A stretch of 64,000 nt of DNA from an uncultured Prevotellaceae bacterium (GCA_900318815.1 ONMA01000021.1:51658-115657), one strand, 5' to 3'. Counted from the first letter of the stretch, positions 51,592 through 61,151 are shown. Translations and numbers: made by a program. Notes: generated from the sequence alone by a model not told the origin.

Positions 51592-53515
51592 TTATATGTT
51601 TTTGCTCTGTCCGGCCTTTGTCGTGACCTTCCACTGCTTGCTGCCCTGTGTGATGACCAGCTTTCCTGCTGGGGAGTTGGCCGGACGTTTGTCATGAATG
51701 GACAGCGACGTGATTTTTCCGTTCTTCCAAGCGAAATCCAGTTCATAGCCGCCACGTGCGCGGATGCCCTTGATGCTTCCACTTGCAGCCCAGGCTTTTG
51801 GCAGGGCGGGCAACAGCTCGATGCGGGCTGTAAGGTTCTTAGAGGTTGAGAAATCCGTGAGTCTGCTCTGCATCAACATCTCCATCACACCGGCGCAACC
51901 ACCGAAGTTTCCGTCAATCTGGAAAGGTGAGTGTGCGTCGAGCAGGTTCGGATAGGTGCCTCCACCCCTGCGTCGTCCCGGGCCTTGGTACTCGTCGGGG
52001 GAGATATAGTTGAGCAACACGCGATAGATGTGATAGGCAGGCAGCAGCCAGGTCGGGCGTGGCAGCCACGGTGATGTGGTGGCCGGGATAAAGTCCGAAC
52101 AAATGTGACTGGTGGCGGTGGTGTGGGTCTTGGTCGGCCCAGTCGTGATACCACTCCTGCAAATTGCCGTTCTTGCCGATGCGGTATGGCAACAGCTTGG
52201 CGATGGTCTTGTTCAGACGGTCGATGTATTCCTTCGGCTCACCCAGTACCAGTGCGGCATCGCGGGTGTCGATCAGGCATTCCTTAAACATGGCGATGTC
52301 GGCAAATCCACCATACACCGTGCGACCATCATAGCCGTCGGGAGTTCTGTAGATGTTCTCAGGCGAAGTGGCCGGAGCCGTCAGCAGGTAGCCGTCCTTT
52401 TCTACGAGCCAGCCCAGGCAGAAGTCGGCGGCACCCTTCAGCACGGGATAGACCTCGCGCAGGTAGTCCTTGTCCATGCTGAACGTATAGTGTTCCCACA
52501 GGTGGGTGCTAATCCATGCGCCACCCGTGTTCCAGTTTGCCCATGAGGGGTCGCCTCCATGCTCGCCCACGGGACAGGTCATACCCCAGATGTCGGTATT
52601 GTGGGCCAGACACCAGCCCTCTTGTACACCGTAGTATGCCTTGGCCGTCGTCGTGCCGGTCACGGGCAGTTTGCAGATGAAGCCCAGCAAAGCCTGGTGC
52701 ATTTCGCCCAGGTTGCCTGTCTCGGCAGGCCAGTAGTTCTCTTCCACGTTGATGTTGCTGGTGTAGTTGCACGACCATGGTGGCAGGATTTTCTCGTTCC
52801 TCCAGGTCGGGGTTGCTTTCCTGCTTTTCCGTATAGTCCAGCAGTTGCTCTTCCGTCGTCTTTGCCTGAATGGCGGGGTCGGTCGTGCCGAAATCAATAC
52901 TGACCCGGTTGAAGAAAGGCGTGTAGTCTGCCTCATGTCGTTGCCGCAGTTCGTCGTATGCCTTGCCCACGGCCTGGTCGATGCGGTTGCGTACCAGAGC
53001 CTTGTAGTTGCGTCCCTCCTTTACGGGATCTTTGTCGTTGCCGTTGAAACTGGTCACGTTGGCAATCAGGACGATGGCCTCGGTGCAGTCCGTCAGTTGC
53101 AGTTCGTCGTTGTTCGCCACTTTTACCTGTCCGTCTTTGTTCAGCACACGGATAAGGGTGCGGAAGTGGATGCTTCGTTTGCCCGCTGCAGGTTGGCCAA
53201 CTGGCAGTGGTAGCCGAACCGCTGGTTCAGCTTGCTGCCGCCAAGGGCTTGTAGGTGGATGACAATGACGGAGTCGGGTGCCGAGGCAAAATACTCGCGC
53301 ATCTGACTGGCTGTCTGAACCGTGGCGATGGCTTTGCTGATGTCGAGTGTCCGCGAATAGCCAGCAAGGAGGTCGGAATCTGTCGCTGTCGTGTTGCGGA
53401 TGGTCAGTGTGCCTAATGGCTGATAGTTCTGGGTGTAGTGCCCCTGAACGGCCTTTTGCAGTTCGTCGGCGCGGCGGTAGTCCTCATTGAAAAGTGCCGT
53501 TGCCGGTTGTTAATG
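51592..53515 (-). pseudogene. GH95 alpha-L-fucosidase, multiply deleted
   Basis: Four segments in different frames are collinear with GH95. First, LFNEDYRRADELQKAVQG...YQPLGTL (53510-53160), lacking the signal peptide and the GNGRLG start. Second, LIANVTSFNGNDKDP..., to NPDLE (53147-52830). Third, NEKILPPWSCNYTSNINVEENYWPAETGNLGEMH...[16 protein letters not shown] (52810-52065). Fourth, [43 protein letters not shown] to the stop at 51592. Each junction lacks some 25-45 residues. Inactive as read; when whole it would remove alpha-1,2-fucose or related residues. Confidence 0.85.
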
Positions 53516-53540
53516 CTGTTGAAAAGGAAACGTGTTTTCA

Positions 53541-54117
53541 TTATGCTGTTAATCTGTACTCATTCGGTGTCATACCTGTGCGCGACTTGAACAGACGCGA
53601 GAAATGTTGCGGATATTCGAAGCCGAGCTGGTAGGCAATCTCGCTGACGGGCAGGCGGGTCTCGACGAGCAACTGCTTGGAGCGTTCGATGACGGCATCC
53701 TGAATGTGACGCTGGGCGGTGGTGCCGCTCTCCTTGCTGATGAGGTCGCCGAAGTAGTTGGGCGAGAGGCAGGCCTTGTCGGCGAAGTAAGCCACGGTGG
53801 GCAGACCGTTCTTGCGTCCCGTTGGTAGCAAGCGTCCTTCGGCCGAGCGTCTTTCAGGATGACCGCTCACGAAGTACTCGCGCAACTGCTGATGGAAGGC
53901 GGTGATGAGCGTCTGCTCGCGTTCCGAGAGATGCAGGGCCTCGCGCTGGTCATAGTCGAAAAACGTGTAGTCATTGATGCGGCAGCCGCGAGTGGTTCAG
54001 GTCGCTGGCCATTGGATTGGCGTGGTTGACCACCGTCACTAACGGGTGCAGTGTTTCCCATCCGTACAGTTTGTTGTACGCATCAACGCTGTCTATCTGG
54101 ATTGTCTTTTTCTCCAT
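53541..54117 (-). pseudogene. AraC-family regulator with deletion and inserted element
   Basis: MEKKTIQIDSVDAYNKLYGWETLHPLVTVV starts at 54117, then a deletion and frameshift remove most of the sensor domain. The frame resumes YTFFDYDQREALHLSEREQ and QQLREYFVSG, followed by a non-family insert (HPERRSAEGRLLPTG) and an intact-looking double helix-turn-helix domain (ACLSPNYFGDLISKESG, VSEIAYQLGFEYPQHFSRLFKSRTGMTPNEYR). It ends just downstream of GH95. Confidence 0.75.
53824..53860. repeat. in-frame short repeat in the AraC-like gene
   Basis: GCAAGCGTCCTTCGGCCGAGCG, identical to 48407-48428, read as RSAEGRLL inside the regulator, between a helix end and LPTVAYFADKAC. Confidence 0.75.
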
Positions 54118-54569
54118 GTTTGGTTGTTTGGATATTTTGTCGTTTCGTCGTTTGGGGAAGTCACTTGCCGCAGGTCCTAAACGACCAAACGACTAACCAC
54201 CTAAACGACTAATCGCTTGCAAAGTTACGAAGAATTTCCGTAACTCGTGCCGTCATCGGTAAAAATGGTAGGAGAAAATCGAAGAGAATCTCCAGACGTT
54301 GCAGGATTATTGCCACAAGAAAGGAGGTACGCTATGAGACTCTATCACGGCTTCCTTGAAAGCGAGTTGAAGAAAGCTGAGGGACTGTAACATATAATAA
54401 ATTTCCATTCACTTTTCATCTTCTTAGCCTTTTCATATAGTCTTTTGATATCCGCTGGAAATAGTGAAATTCGTGTAATTTGTGGTCGAGAAGAAAATCC
54501 GTTCAATCCGTGAAATCCGTGGTCGAAAAAGAATTTGTGGCAATTTGTGGTAATTCATGTGAAAGAAAA
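54118..54569. other. gap with repeats and a possible small relic
   Basis: Contains AAACGAC/GTCGTTT inverted repeats (54140-54215) and a piece of the ATCCGT repeat of 4934-5095 (54498-54525). On the plus strand a stretch near 54282-54393 reads ENLQTLQDYCHKKGG, then MRLYHG, faintly like the junction of DUF3791 and DUF3990 genes. No complete gene. Confidence 0.4.
54220..54227 (-). promoter_or_regulatory. -7 box of the AraC-like gene
   Basis: TAACTTTG on the minus strand, about 103 bases upstream of the ATG. The leader contains inverted AAACGAC/GTCGTTT repeats. Confidence 0.5.
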
Positions 54570-55814
54570 TCACTTTAGGTTCTCGCGGAAGAACGCTTCC
54601 ATCTTGTCGTAGGGAATCTTCCCGTTCTTGTCATCATAGAGGTCGGTGTGGACGGCATTGGGGATAATCATCAGTTCCTTATTGCCGACAACTGCGCTTT
54701 GACCTTCCACGTGCTTGCCCGTCATCTTTTCGAAGGCGTACTCAGAGAAGTAGCGGCTATGGGCCTTCTCGCCGTGGATGAGCAGGACGGGCGACTCAAT
54801 CTCATGCGCCCAAGCCAACAGGGGCTGGTTGAGGAACGACTGACAGCCGATGACGTTCCATCCATCGTTCGAGTTGCCACTGCGCTCGTGGTATCCACGT
54901 TTGGTCTTGTAGTAGTCGTAGTAGTCCTTCACGAAGAAGGGAGCATCCTCAGGCAGCGGGTCGATGACACCACCGGCACGCTTGTAAGTACCATTCTTGA
55001 AGTCCTCGGTGCGCTGCTGGGCGATGGCCTTGCGCTTCTCCATGCGCTGCTCCTTGGTGTCCTCACTCTTGAAGTAGCCCTCCACGTTCACCTTGCTCAT
55101 ATCGTACATCGTCGATGCGACGGTAGCCTTGATGCGCGGGTCGAGGGCGGCAGCATTTACAGCCATTCCGCCAAAACCGCAGATGCCGATGATGCCAATT
55201 CTTTCAGCATCCACGTTCTCCTGATTGCTCAGGAAATCAACGGCAGCGAGGAAGTCCTCGGTGTTGATGTCGGGCGAAGCCATGCGTCGTGGCTCACCAC
55301 CGCTCTCGCCAGTGAACGAGGGGTCGAAGGCGATGGTCAGGAATCCACGTTCGGCCATGTGCTGGGCATAGAGACCGCTCGTCTGCTCCTTCACGGCTCC
55401 GAACGGCCCCGTGACGGCGATAGCAGGAAAAGCCCCCCCTACGGCCCCCGAGGGGGCTTCATTAGACTTGCCGACTATTGTGTCCCCCTCGGGGGACGAA
55501 AGGGGGGCTTTCGGAATGTACATGTCGGCAGCCAGTTCTATGCCGTAGCGGTTCTTGAACGTCACCTTCTTGTGGTCCACCTTGTCGCTCTTGGGGAACG
55601 TCTTGTCCCACTCCTGAGTCAATTGCAATGTTGTATTCATGCTATTCAATTCGTTTAATTCGTTCAATTCGTTGTTACTCTTCGTTGTGCAGGCTGCGAG
55701 CGTCAAGCCCATCAGCACAGCGGCTAATATTACTTTCTTGCCTTTCAGGCGATAATTCTCACGCTCGGCAAACCAGACACGTTTGTTTTGCTCTCTCTTA
55801 ATCGAATTATTCAT
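54570..55814 (-). CDS. dienelactone-hydrolase-like lipoprotein
   Basis: 414 residues. A long N-terminal basic stretch, then LKGKKVILAAVLMGLTLAACTT with a lipobox. Alpha/beta hydrolase: nucleophile elbow GICGFGG has Cys in place of Ser, as in dienelactone hydrolases, and the acid/His part is PVLLIHGEKAHSRYF ... NAVHTDLYD. Residues ~102-129 (APLSSPEGDTI...APSGAVGGA) are an in-frame palindromic element. A (NELNELNELN) repeat follows the lipobox. Begins 3 bases after the flavodoxin gene. Substrate unknown. Confidence 0.85.
   Translation of the reverse strand: MNNSIKREQNKRVWFAERENYRLKGKKVILAAVLMGLTLAACTTKSNNELNELNELNSMNTTLQLTQEWDKTFPKSDKVDHKKVTFKNRYGIELAADMYIPKAPLSSPEGDTIVGKSNEAPSGAVGGAFPAIAVTGPFGAVKEQTSGLYAQHMAERGFLTIAFDPSFTGESGGEPRRMASPDINTEDFLAAVDFLSNQENVDAERIGIIGICGFGGMAVNAAALDPRIKATVASTMYDMSKVNVEGYFKSEDTKEQRMEKRKAIAQQRTEDFKNGTYKRAGGVIDPLPEDAPFFVKDYYDYYKTKRGYHERSGNSNDGWNVIGCQSFLNQPLLAWAHEIESPVLLIHGEKAHSRYFSEYAFEKMTGKHVEGQSAVVGNKELMIIPNAVHTDLYDDKNGKIPYDKMEAFFRENLK
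55429..55511. repeat. in-frame palindromic coding element in the hydrolase gene
   Basis: AAAGCCCCCC...CCCCCGAGGGGGC, unique middle, then GTCCCCCTCGGGGGAC...GGGGGGCTTT. Encodes KAPLSSPEGDTIVGKSNEAP then SGAVGGA in the frame used by the other two copies. Confidence 0.85.
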
Positions 55815-55817
55815 ATC

Positions 55818-56591
55818 TTATTGTGCAATTCTTTTGATACCGTTTTCGATGTATATGCCACGGGCGGGAGCCTGAGCCAGCCGCTGTCCACCGAGGGTGT
55901 ATATACTCCCCTCTCCCCTGCGAGAGGGGTCGGGGGTGAGGCTTTTTACAGCATTCGTCCCGCTTTCGAAGTTCAACGTCGGCAGCCAGTCCTGAATCAG
56001 CGAGGCGCGGTTGCTATGGTTGCTGGCGTTAATCCACAGCGCATCACCCATCCATGTGCAGTCTGGAACAAGTCTCTTAGCATCGGCCACCACTCCGCTG
56101 ATGCCGCTCGAATGGCTCGACACGATGAGCGCCACGTTTTTGCCCGCCATCTGCGCACCATAATTAAATAGGTACGTCTGCATGATGGCCGCCATCTGAC
56201 TCCACCACAGCGGTGTGACGATAATGATGTTCTGGTACTGCGAGAGGTCGGTGATGCTCACGGGGTCGATAGCCGGATAGCTCGCTGCATCGTTAGGATT
56301 GGCTTTGATAGCGTTCAGCAATGCCGTGCCGATGGCGTAGTTGTTTGCCTCGTACTTCTGCGGACGATTGGTGCTCACCATCGTCTTGTCCGCAGGCTCT
56401 ATGCGCATCACGTCAGCCTGAATCTGATTCGTCAGAGAGGTCACTACCTCGTGACAATTATTCGTGTAACTGTAGTACACCACCAGCGTCTTGCCAGCCT
56501 CCTGCACGGTGGCGGCCTTCACCTCGTCGTCCTTTGAACAGGCGGTCAGCAACACGGCTGCAAGTAACATAAAAATCTGTTTCATATTCAT
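55818..56591 (-). CDS. flavodoxin lipoprotein (Flavodoxin_4 type)
   Basis: 257 residues from the ATG at 56591 (MNMKQIFMLLAAVLLTACS, lipobox LTAC). TLVVYYSYTNNCHEVVTSL is the FMN-phosphate loop, NIIIVTPLWWSQMAAIMQTYL and GKNVALIVSSHSSG are the ring-contact loops of the Flavodoxin_4 family. The C-terminus (IYTLGGQRLAQAPARGIYIENGIKRIAQ) looks like a Por-type tail, which is odd for a lipoprotein. A palindromic element (55902-55950) is read in frame as LTPDPSRRGEGS just before it. First gene of a pair with the hydrolase. Confidence 0.88.
   Translation of the reverse strand: MNMKQIFMLLAAVLLTACSKDDEVKAATVQEAGKTLVVYYSYTNNCHEVVTSLTNQIQADVMRIEPADKTMVSTNRPQKYEANNYAIGTALLNAIKANPNDAASYPAIDPVSITDLSQYQNIIIVTPLWWSQMAAIMQTYLFNYGAQMAGKNVALIVSSHSSGISGVVADAKRLVPDCTWMGDALWINASNHSNRASLIQDWLPTLNFESGTNAVKSLTPDPSRRGEGSIYTLGGQRLAQAPARGIYIENGIKRIAQ
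55902..55950. repeat. in-frame palindromic element in the flavodoxin gene
   Basis: TCCCCTCTCCCCTGCGAGAGGGG hairpin followed by TCGGGGGTGAGGC; in frame, between the flavodoxin domain and the C-terminal tail. Confidence 0.75.
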
Positions 56592-56610
56592 TCTGTTTTG
56601 AAATCCGCTG

Positions 56611-56618
56611 CAAAGGTA
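56611..56618 (-). promoter_or_regulatory. -7 box of the flavodoxin-hydrolase operon
   Basis: TACCTTTG on the minus strand, 20 bases before the ATG at 56591. Confidence 0.6.
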
Positions 56619-56697
56619 CGGACTATTTTCCATCCACCGCTTACCCGAATCTTGGAAAGAATTACCAAAATTACGGAATCTTACAGAATGTATAATG

Positions 56698-56930
56698 CTA
56701 TCGCAGCGAAGGCTTCGGCATCAGCACATGGCCTTGGAAGGCTGCTTCACGATACCAAAGAAAAGCCTTATGGTGGTCTTGTTCGACACCATCGCCAAGG
56801 TAGTAGGCATTGGCCACGTTCACCAGCGACTGCATGTCACCTTTGTCTGCGGCTTTCATGTTCCACTCGAAGGCCTTTACCGCATCCTGCTCCACGCCCT
56901 TGCCGTAATAGTAATAGTTATTGATACCCT
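56698..56930 (-). pseudogene. Sel1-repeat protein, 3' remnant
   Basis: INNYYYYGKGVEQDAVKAFEWNMKAADKGDMQSLVNVANAYYLGDGVEQDHHKAFLWYREAAFQGH: two Sel1-like repeats without a start, ending at a stop at 56698. Its 5' side runs into the end of the GH115 gene (stop 56918), suggesting a deletion that fused the two loci. Confidence 0.7.
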
Positions 56931-59521
56931 GCACCGAAATAGCTGTAACGGGTATTGTCGGGATTGACAACGATTTGCTCTACTACGATTTCAGGGTCTA
57001 TCATGATGAGCTTCAGTTTGTGCTTGCCTGACTGAACGTCAAACTTTGCATCAAGCCAACGGAGGTTGTCGAACACCTCGTCGCGTCGCGGCAACTGCCT
57101 GCCGTTTACAAATCCGCTGAGCGCAAGGCGTGAACGAGGCGGCAGGGGCTTCAGCACTTTCGATACCGTCAGGTTCTGAGGCGTGTATTCAGAGAAGGTG
57201 TCCACCAGTCCGCGACGGGCATCAATCACCTGCATCGGCTGGTCGTCTATCTGTATGCCGAGCCGTAGTCCCCGTGCGGGCAGGATGTCCTGGGTGGGAA
57301 GGATGCCAATGGCGACGGATAACCCAGAAGCCCCCTCTACGGCCCCCGAGGGGGCTTCTATAGTTTTGCTGGCGGAGGGATCTATCGTACCCCCCTCGGG
57401 GGGTGAAAGGGGGGCTTCTATTTCGTATTCCAGAGAAGGGCCGTTACCATTGGGATATTCCTTCATAACATCCTTGGCTCCCATGCAGCCTTTTCCGCGT
57501 CCCAGGTCTGGCAAGAAAATCCAGCCGTCCGACTTCTCAGCGTACTGCCAGGCGGGGATGGAATATTCTTTCGTTTCCTTCGAGGCCGCCAGATTGTGGT
57601 TGACTTGATAGCCGAGGGTCATCGGGTGATAGTTCTTGTCGGGGATGCTCCACTTGGTATAGCCGATGTGGTTGTCAAGCATCATGCCGTCCCACTTACC
57701 ACCAGCCATTACCTTATTGTAATAATCGGTGAGCCGCTGGTCTTTCGCCATCAGGTCGCAGACGGCGAGGCTGTCGCCTACGGTGGCGGCATTATAGATT
57801 TGCGCCACGCCTGCGCTGGCCACCGTCGGGTAATAGACCAACTGGTAGAAGGCATCCTGCGCCTCAGGGGGTATCTGCTCCTTCAGGGCTTCGCACCTCG
57901 CTACCAGCGACTGCCAGAGATGGCTGACGTGCAGCATCTCCTCATAGTTATAAATGCCCGGCACCTGAGCCTCGGCCTTGCGCCAGAGGTTATACTTCGA
58001 GTATTTGGCGATGATGTCGGCAGTTTCCTTGGCAAATGCTTCACCGAAGATACTGCGAGTGAAGCCTTCGAGCCATGCCTGCTCGTCGCCCGGCTGGATG
58101 GCATCGGGATTCCAGGCGTAGTGCATGATGAAGTCGATGGGCATCTCCTTGGGTTTCAGGTCGCCCACGTTGATGATCCAGATGCGGTCGATACCACTCT
58201 TGTAGGCAAGATTCAGTTGTTCACGCAATTTCGGCACGGTGGTGGTGTTTACCCAACGGTCGTTCCATGGGCCACCGTTCATGTCGATATGATAGTAGAG
58301 ACCGAGACCGCCTTTGCGTTTGCGCTCGAAGTCACGTCCCTTACGGCGGATGTAACCCCAGTTGTTGTCGCAGAGCAACAGCGTTACGTCATCGGGAACG
58401 GTGAAACCTGCATCGTAATAGCGCTGCACTTCCGTAAAAATAGCCCAAAGCTGTGGCACGGCATCGGCCTTACCGTAGATGTCCTTGATAATCTTACGCT
58501 GACCCTCAATCACCTTGCCCAGCGTCTTCATGTTCTCCGCGTCGTCGCCCTTACCCATCGCAACGTCACCGTCGCCGCGCATGCCGATGGTCACGATGTT
58601 GTCGTAAGCCTTGTTGCGCTCCATACCCTCACGGAAGAACTGGTCAACGCGCTTGCTGTTCGATGCGTAGTCCCATGGTCCTACCTGCTCCTTGCGATGC
58701 AGGTATTCCTGGTGCGAGCGCATCATCGGCTCGTGGTGACTGGTGCCCATCACGATGCCCATCTCGTCGGCCAGTCGCGGACTCTCTGGGTCATCCTCGT
58801 TGAAGGCCGTTGCCCACATGGCAGGCCAGAAGTAGTTGGCCTTCAGGCGCAGCAGCAGTTCGAAGATGTGCTCGTAGGCCTTGCTGTTCACGCCGCCGAA
58901 GTGGTTGGTACACCATGTGCCGAACGAGGGCCACTCGTCGTTGATGAAGATGCCGCGATATTTCACCTTGGGCGAGGGTTGGACGATGCGCCCGCCGTCA
59001 TAATAGACTTCATCCTGATGTTTTACAGGAGCATCAGCCATCCAATACCAGGGCGATACGCCGATGCGCTGTGATATTTCGTATATACCATAGATGGTAC
59101 CGAGCTTGTCGCTGCCTGCTATAACGAGATTGCCGTCCACCACATCGATGAGGTACGACTCCCACTGGCCTTTCACTTGTCGCACATCTATCTTCTTCTG
59201 CCTGACCAACTGGTCAATGACGCGACTCTTGCCGATAGTGCCCACGAGGATGGCGTTAGCCTGCTGTTTTTGCTGTTGTGGCTGCTGTTGTGTTTGCTGC
59301 TGTGTCACAGCAGCGCACTCAACCTGTGACGCTGTTCCCGTCACCTTCCTCACGTCGTCGGCGAGGTCACGGGCTGCCCTAACGACACCCTTCCAGTCAT
59401 CAGCATCCACGATAATCGATGCGGTCCTTCCTTCTTGGGCGATACAAAATCGTGCTGTCTGAGCCATCGTGACTGTCCAGACACAGACGAGCAATAAGAA
59501 TGATACCAATTTCTTCATCAA
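56918..59521 (-). CDS. GH115 xylan alpha-1,2-glucuronidase, secreted
   Basis: 867 residues. Signal peptide 1-20. AILVGTIGKSRVIDQLV and YGIYEISQRIGVSPWYWMADAPV form the N-terminal domain. The barrel carries YRGIFINDEWPSFGTWC, LLLRLKANYFWPAMWATAFNEDD, MGTSHHEPMMRSHQEY, and TLLLCDNNWGYIRR. The C-terminal domain ends IVVNPDNTRYSYFG. A Gln-rich insert (about 74-88) and a palindromic-element peptide (about 701-731, EAPLSPPEGGTI...APSGAVEGA) are extra. Removes (4-O-methyl)glucuronic acid from polymeric xylan, complementing the GH10. The gene is divergent from an altronate dehydratase. Confidence 0.95.
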   Translation of the reverse strand: MMKKLVSFLLLVCVWTVTMAQTARFCIAQEGRTASIIVDADDWKGVVRAARDLADDVRKVTGTASQVECAAVTQQQTQQQPQQQKQQANAILVGTIGKSRVIDQLVRQKKIDVRQVKGQWESYLIDVVDGNLVIAGSDKLGTIYGIYEISQRIGVSPWYWMADAPVKHQDEVYYDGGRIVQPSPKVKYRGIFINDEWPSFGTWCTNHFGGVNSKAYEHIFELLLRLKANYFWPAMWATAFNEDDPESPRLADEMGIVMGTSHHEPMMRSHQEYLHRKEQVGPWDYASNSKRVDQFFREGMERNKAYDNIVTIGMRGDGDVAMGKGDDAENMKTLGKVIEGQRKIIKDIYGKADAVPQLWAIFTEVQRYYDAGFTVPDDVTLLLCDNNWGYIRRKGRDFERKRKGGLGLYYHIDMNGGPWNDRWVNTTTVPKLREQLNLAYKSGIDRIWIINVGDLKPKEMPIDFIMHYAWNPDAIQPGDEQAWLEGFTRSIFGEAFAKETADIIAKYSKYNLWRKAEAQVPGIYNYEEMLHVSHLWQSLVARCEALKEQIPPEAQDAFYQLVYYPTVASAGVAQIYNAATVGDSLAVCDLMAKDQRLTDYYNKVMAGGKWDGMMLDNHIGYTKWSIPDKNYHPMTLGYQVNHNLAASKETKEYSIPAWQYAEKSDGWIFLPDLGRGKGCMGAKDVMKEYPNGNGPSLEYEIEAPLSPPEGGTIDPSASKTIEAPSGAVEGASGLSVAIGILPTQDILPARGLRLGIQIDDQPMQVIDARRGLVDTFSEYTPQNLTVSKVLKPLPPRSRLALSGFVNGRQLPRRDEVFDNLRWLDAKFDVQSGKHKLKLIMIDPEIVVEQIVVNPDNTRYSYFGAGYQ
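57328..57420. repeat. in-frame palindromic coding element in GH115
   Basis: GAAGCCCCCT...GCCCCCGAGGGGGCTTC, unique middle, CCCCCCTCGGGGGG...GGGGGGCTTC. Third copy of the 8726-8803 family; encodes EAPLSPPEGGTIDP...EAPSGAVEGA. Confidence 0.85.
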
Positions 59522-59547
59522 TTAATTCTAATAAATCTTCTTAATTT

Positions 59548-59620
59548 CAAATATTTTTGCAAAGGTACTCATTTTTCTTTTATTATTCGTATCTTTGTGC
59601 CCAAGTTTACAAAAATTATT
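59548..59620. promoter_or_regulatory. divergent promoter pair, copy 1
   Basis: TACCTTTG on the minus strand (59560-59567) faces GH115 and TATCTTTG on the plus strand (59590-59597) faces the altronate dehydratase. The whole ~73 bases recurs at 63092-63163. Confidence 0.7.
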
Positions 59621-59633
59621 AAGATAAGTGAAT

Positions 59634-61151
59634 ATGGAGGAAATGAAAGTAAATGCCTTGCTGATGAACAGCACAGACAATGTTGTCACTACAGTTGCTG
59701 AAATCGCAAAAGGAGAGAATGTCTGCTTCATGGAAGGCAGCGAGTGTATCACGCTGAAGGCAGAGGAGGATATTCCTTATTGCCACAAGGTGGCGCTGAC
59801 GGATCTGCCGGAAGGTGGCGAGGTGATTAAATATGGCGAGAGTCTGGGCCGGATCGTTTGCGCTGTTGCCAAGGGCAGATGGGTGAATGACCAGAACCTG
59901 AAGAGCGAGCTACGTGACTACGACAGCGAATTGGCTGGAGATGACTGGCAGATGTGTGCTGCCCAGTCGGCTCCCCAGCAGATAACACCTTTCAAGTTTT
60001 GGGGCTATCGACGTGCAGAGGGGCGTCCTGGCATCCGCAACCATATCCTGATTCTGCCCACGTGCGTCTGTGCCAGTGAGTCATGCCGCATCGTGGCCAG
60101 TCAGATTCGCGGAGCGGTGAACATCGTGTTCAACACAGGCTGCTCCGACGTACAGGCCAATACCGACATGAGTCAGAAAGTACTGACGGGCTTTGCCTGC
60201 CACCCCAATGTCTATGGCGTGGTGATTATCGGCCTGGGTTGCGAGACGGTTCCCCATCGGAAACTAAAGGAGAAGATTGAGCGTCTGACCAGTAAGCCCG
60301 TCGTTTCGTTCGGCATCCAGGAGGAAGGCGGCACGCTGAAGACCATCGAGAAGGCCACCCGTGCTGCTCGCGAGATGGCTCAGCAGGCTGGTTCGCAGCA
60401 GAAGGAACTTTTCGATGCATCAGAACTCTATATCGGCATTGAGTGCGGCGGAAGCGATGCCACATCGGGTATCGCCAGCAATCCTTCAGTCGGTGAGATG
60501 AGCGACATCCTCGTCGATATGGGTGCCACGACGGTAATGAGCGAATCAATAGAATGGATTGGCGGAGAACACATACTGGCTAAACGTGCCGCCACGATGG
60601 AGATCCACAATCAGATCATCGAAGTGTGCCGTGAATACGAAGCGCATCTCTCGGCAGCAGGTCAAGATTGTCGTGCCGGTCAGCCAACACCAGGCAACAA
60701 GGCGGGTGGACTGTCAACGCTCGAAGAGAAGAGTCTGGGCTGCATCCGTAAGGGTGGTACGCGCCCCATCGTAGAAGTGCTTCAGCAGGCGGTACGTCCT
60801 TCAAGCAAAGGTGCCGTCGTGATGGATACCGCTGGCTTCGACATTGCCAGTGTCACGTCGATGGTGGCTTCTGGCTGTCAGGCCATCGTCTTCACCACAG
60901 GTAGGGGCACACCTACGGGTAATGCCATTGCTCCCGTACTGAAGGTAACTGCCAACGAGCGCACCTACCGCATGATGGAGGACAACATGGACGTTGACCT
61001 CAGCGCCGTGTTGAGGGGCGAAAGAACCATTGCTCAGATGGGCAGCGAACTGGTGGGTATCGTAGCCGAGGTAGCCAGCGGCCGCATGACCAAGGCCGAG
61101 GCATTCGGCTTCTCCGACATTGCCGTGGATCATGTCTGCAGATTTGTGTAG
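59634..61151 (+). CDS. uxaA: UxaA-family altronate dehydratase
   Basis: 505 residues from ATG 59634. N-terminal SAF domain (NVVTTVAEIAKGENVCF ... YCHKVALTDLPEGGEVIKYGESLG), then the UxaA/GarD catalytic part: FKFWGYRRAEGRPGIRNHILILPTCVCASE, VFNTGCSDVQANTD, IGLGCETVPHRKL, ECGGSDATSGIASNPSVGEMSD and FTTGRGTPTGNAIAPVLKVT. Dehydrates D-altronate to 2-keto-3-deoxygluconate in galacturonate catabolism; galactarate dehydratase is a less likely alternative. Fits with GH28 and GH115 as uronate suppliers. Confidence 0.9.
   Translation: MEEMKVNALLMNSTDNVVTTVAEIAKGENVCFMEGSECITLKAEEDIPYCHKVALTDLPEGGEVIKYGESLGRIVCAVAKGRWVNDQNLKSELRDYDSELAGDDWQMCAAQSAPQQITPFKFWGYRRAEGRPGIRNHILILPTCVCASESCRIVASQIRGAVNIVFNTGCSDVQANTDMSQKVLTGFACHPNVYGVVIIGLGCETVPHRKLKEKIERLTSKPVVSFGIQEEGGTLKTIEKATRAAREMAQQAGSQQKELFDASELYIGIECGGSDATSGIASNPSVGEMSDILVDMGATTVMSESIEWIGGEHILAKRAATMEIHNQIIEVCREYEAHLSAAGQDCRAGQPTPGNKAGGLSTLEEKSLGCIRKGGTRPIVEVLQQAVRPSSKGAVVMDTAGFDIASVTSMVASGCQAIVFTTGRGTPTGNAIAPVLKVTANERTYRMMEDNMDVDLSAVLRGERTIAQMGSELVGIVAEVASGRMTKAEAFGFSDIAVDHVCRFV

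Noticed and set aside
57596-59074. Open frame of 492 codons antisense to GH115
   Set aside because: Shadow of the GH115 gene in a GC-rich stretch.
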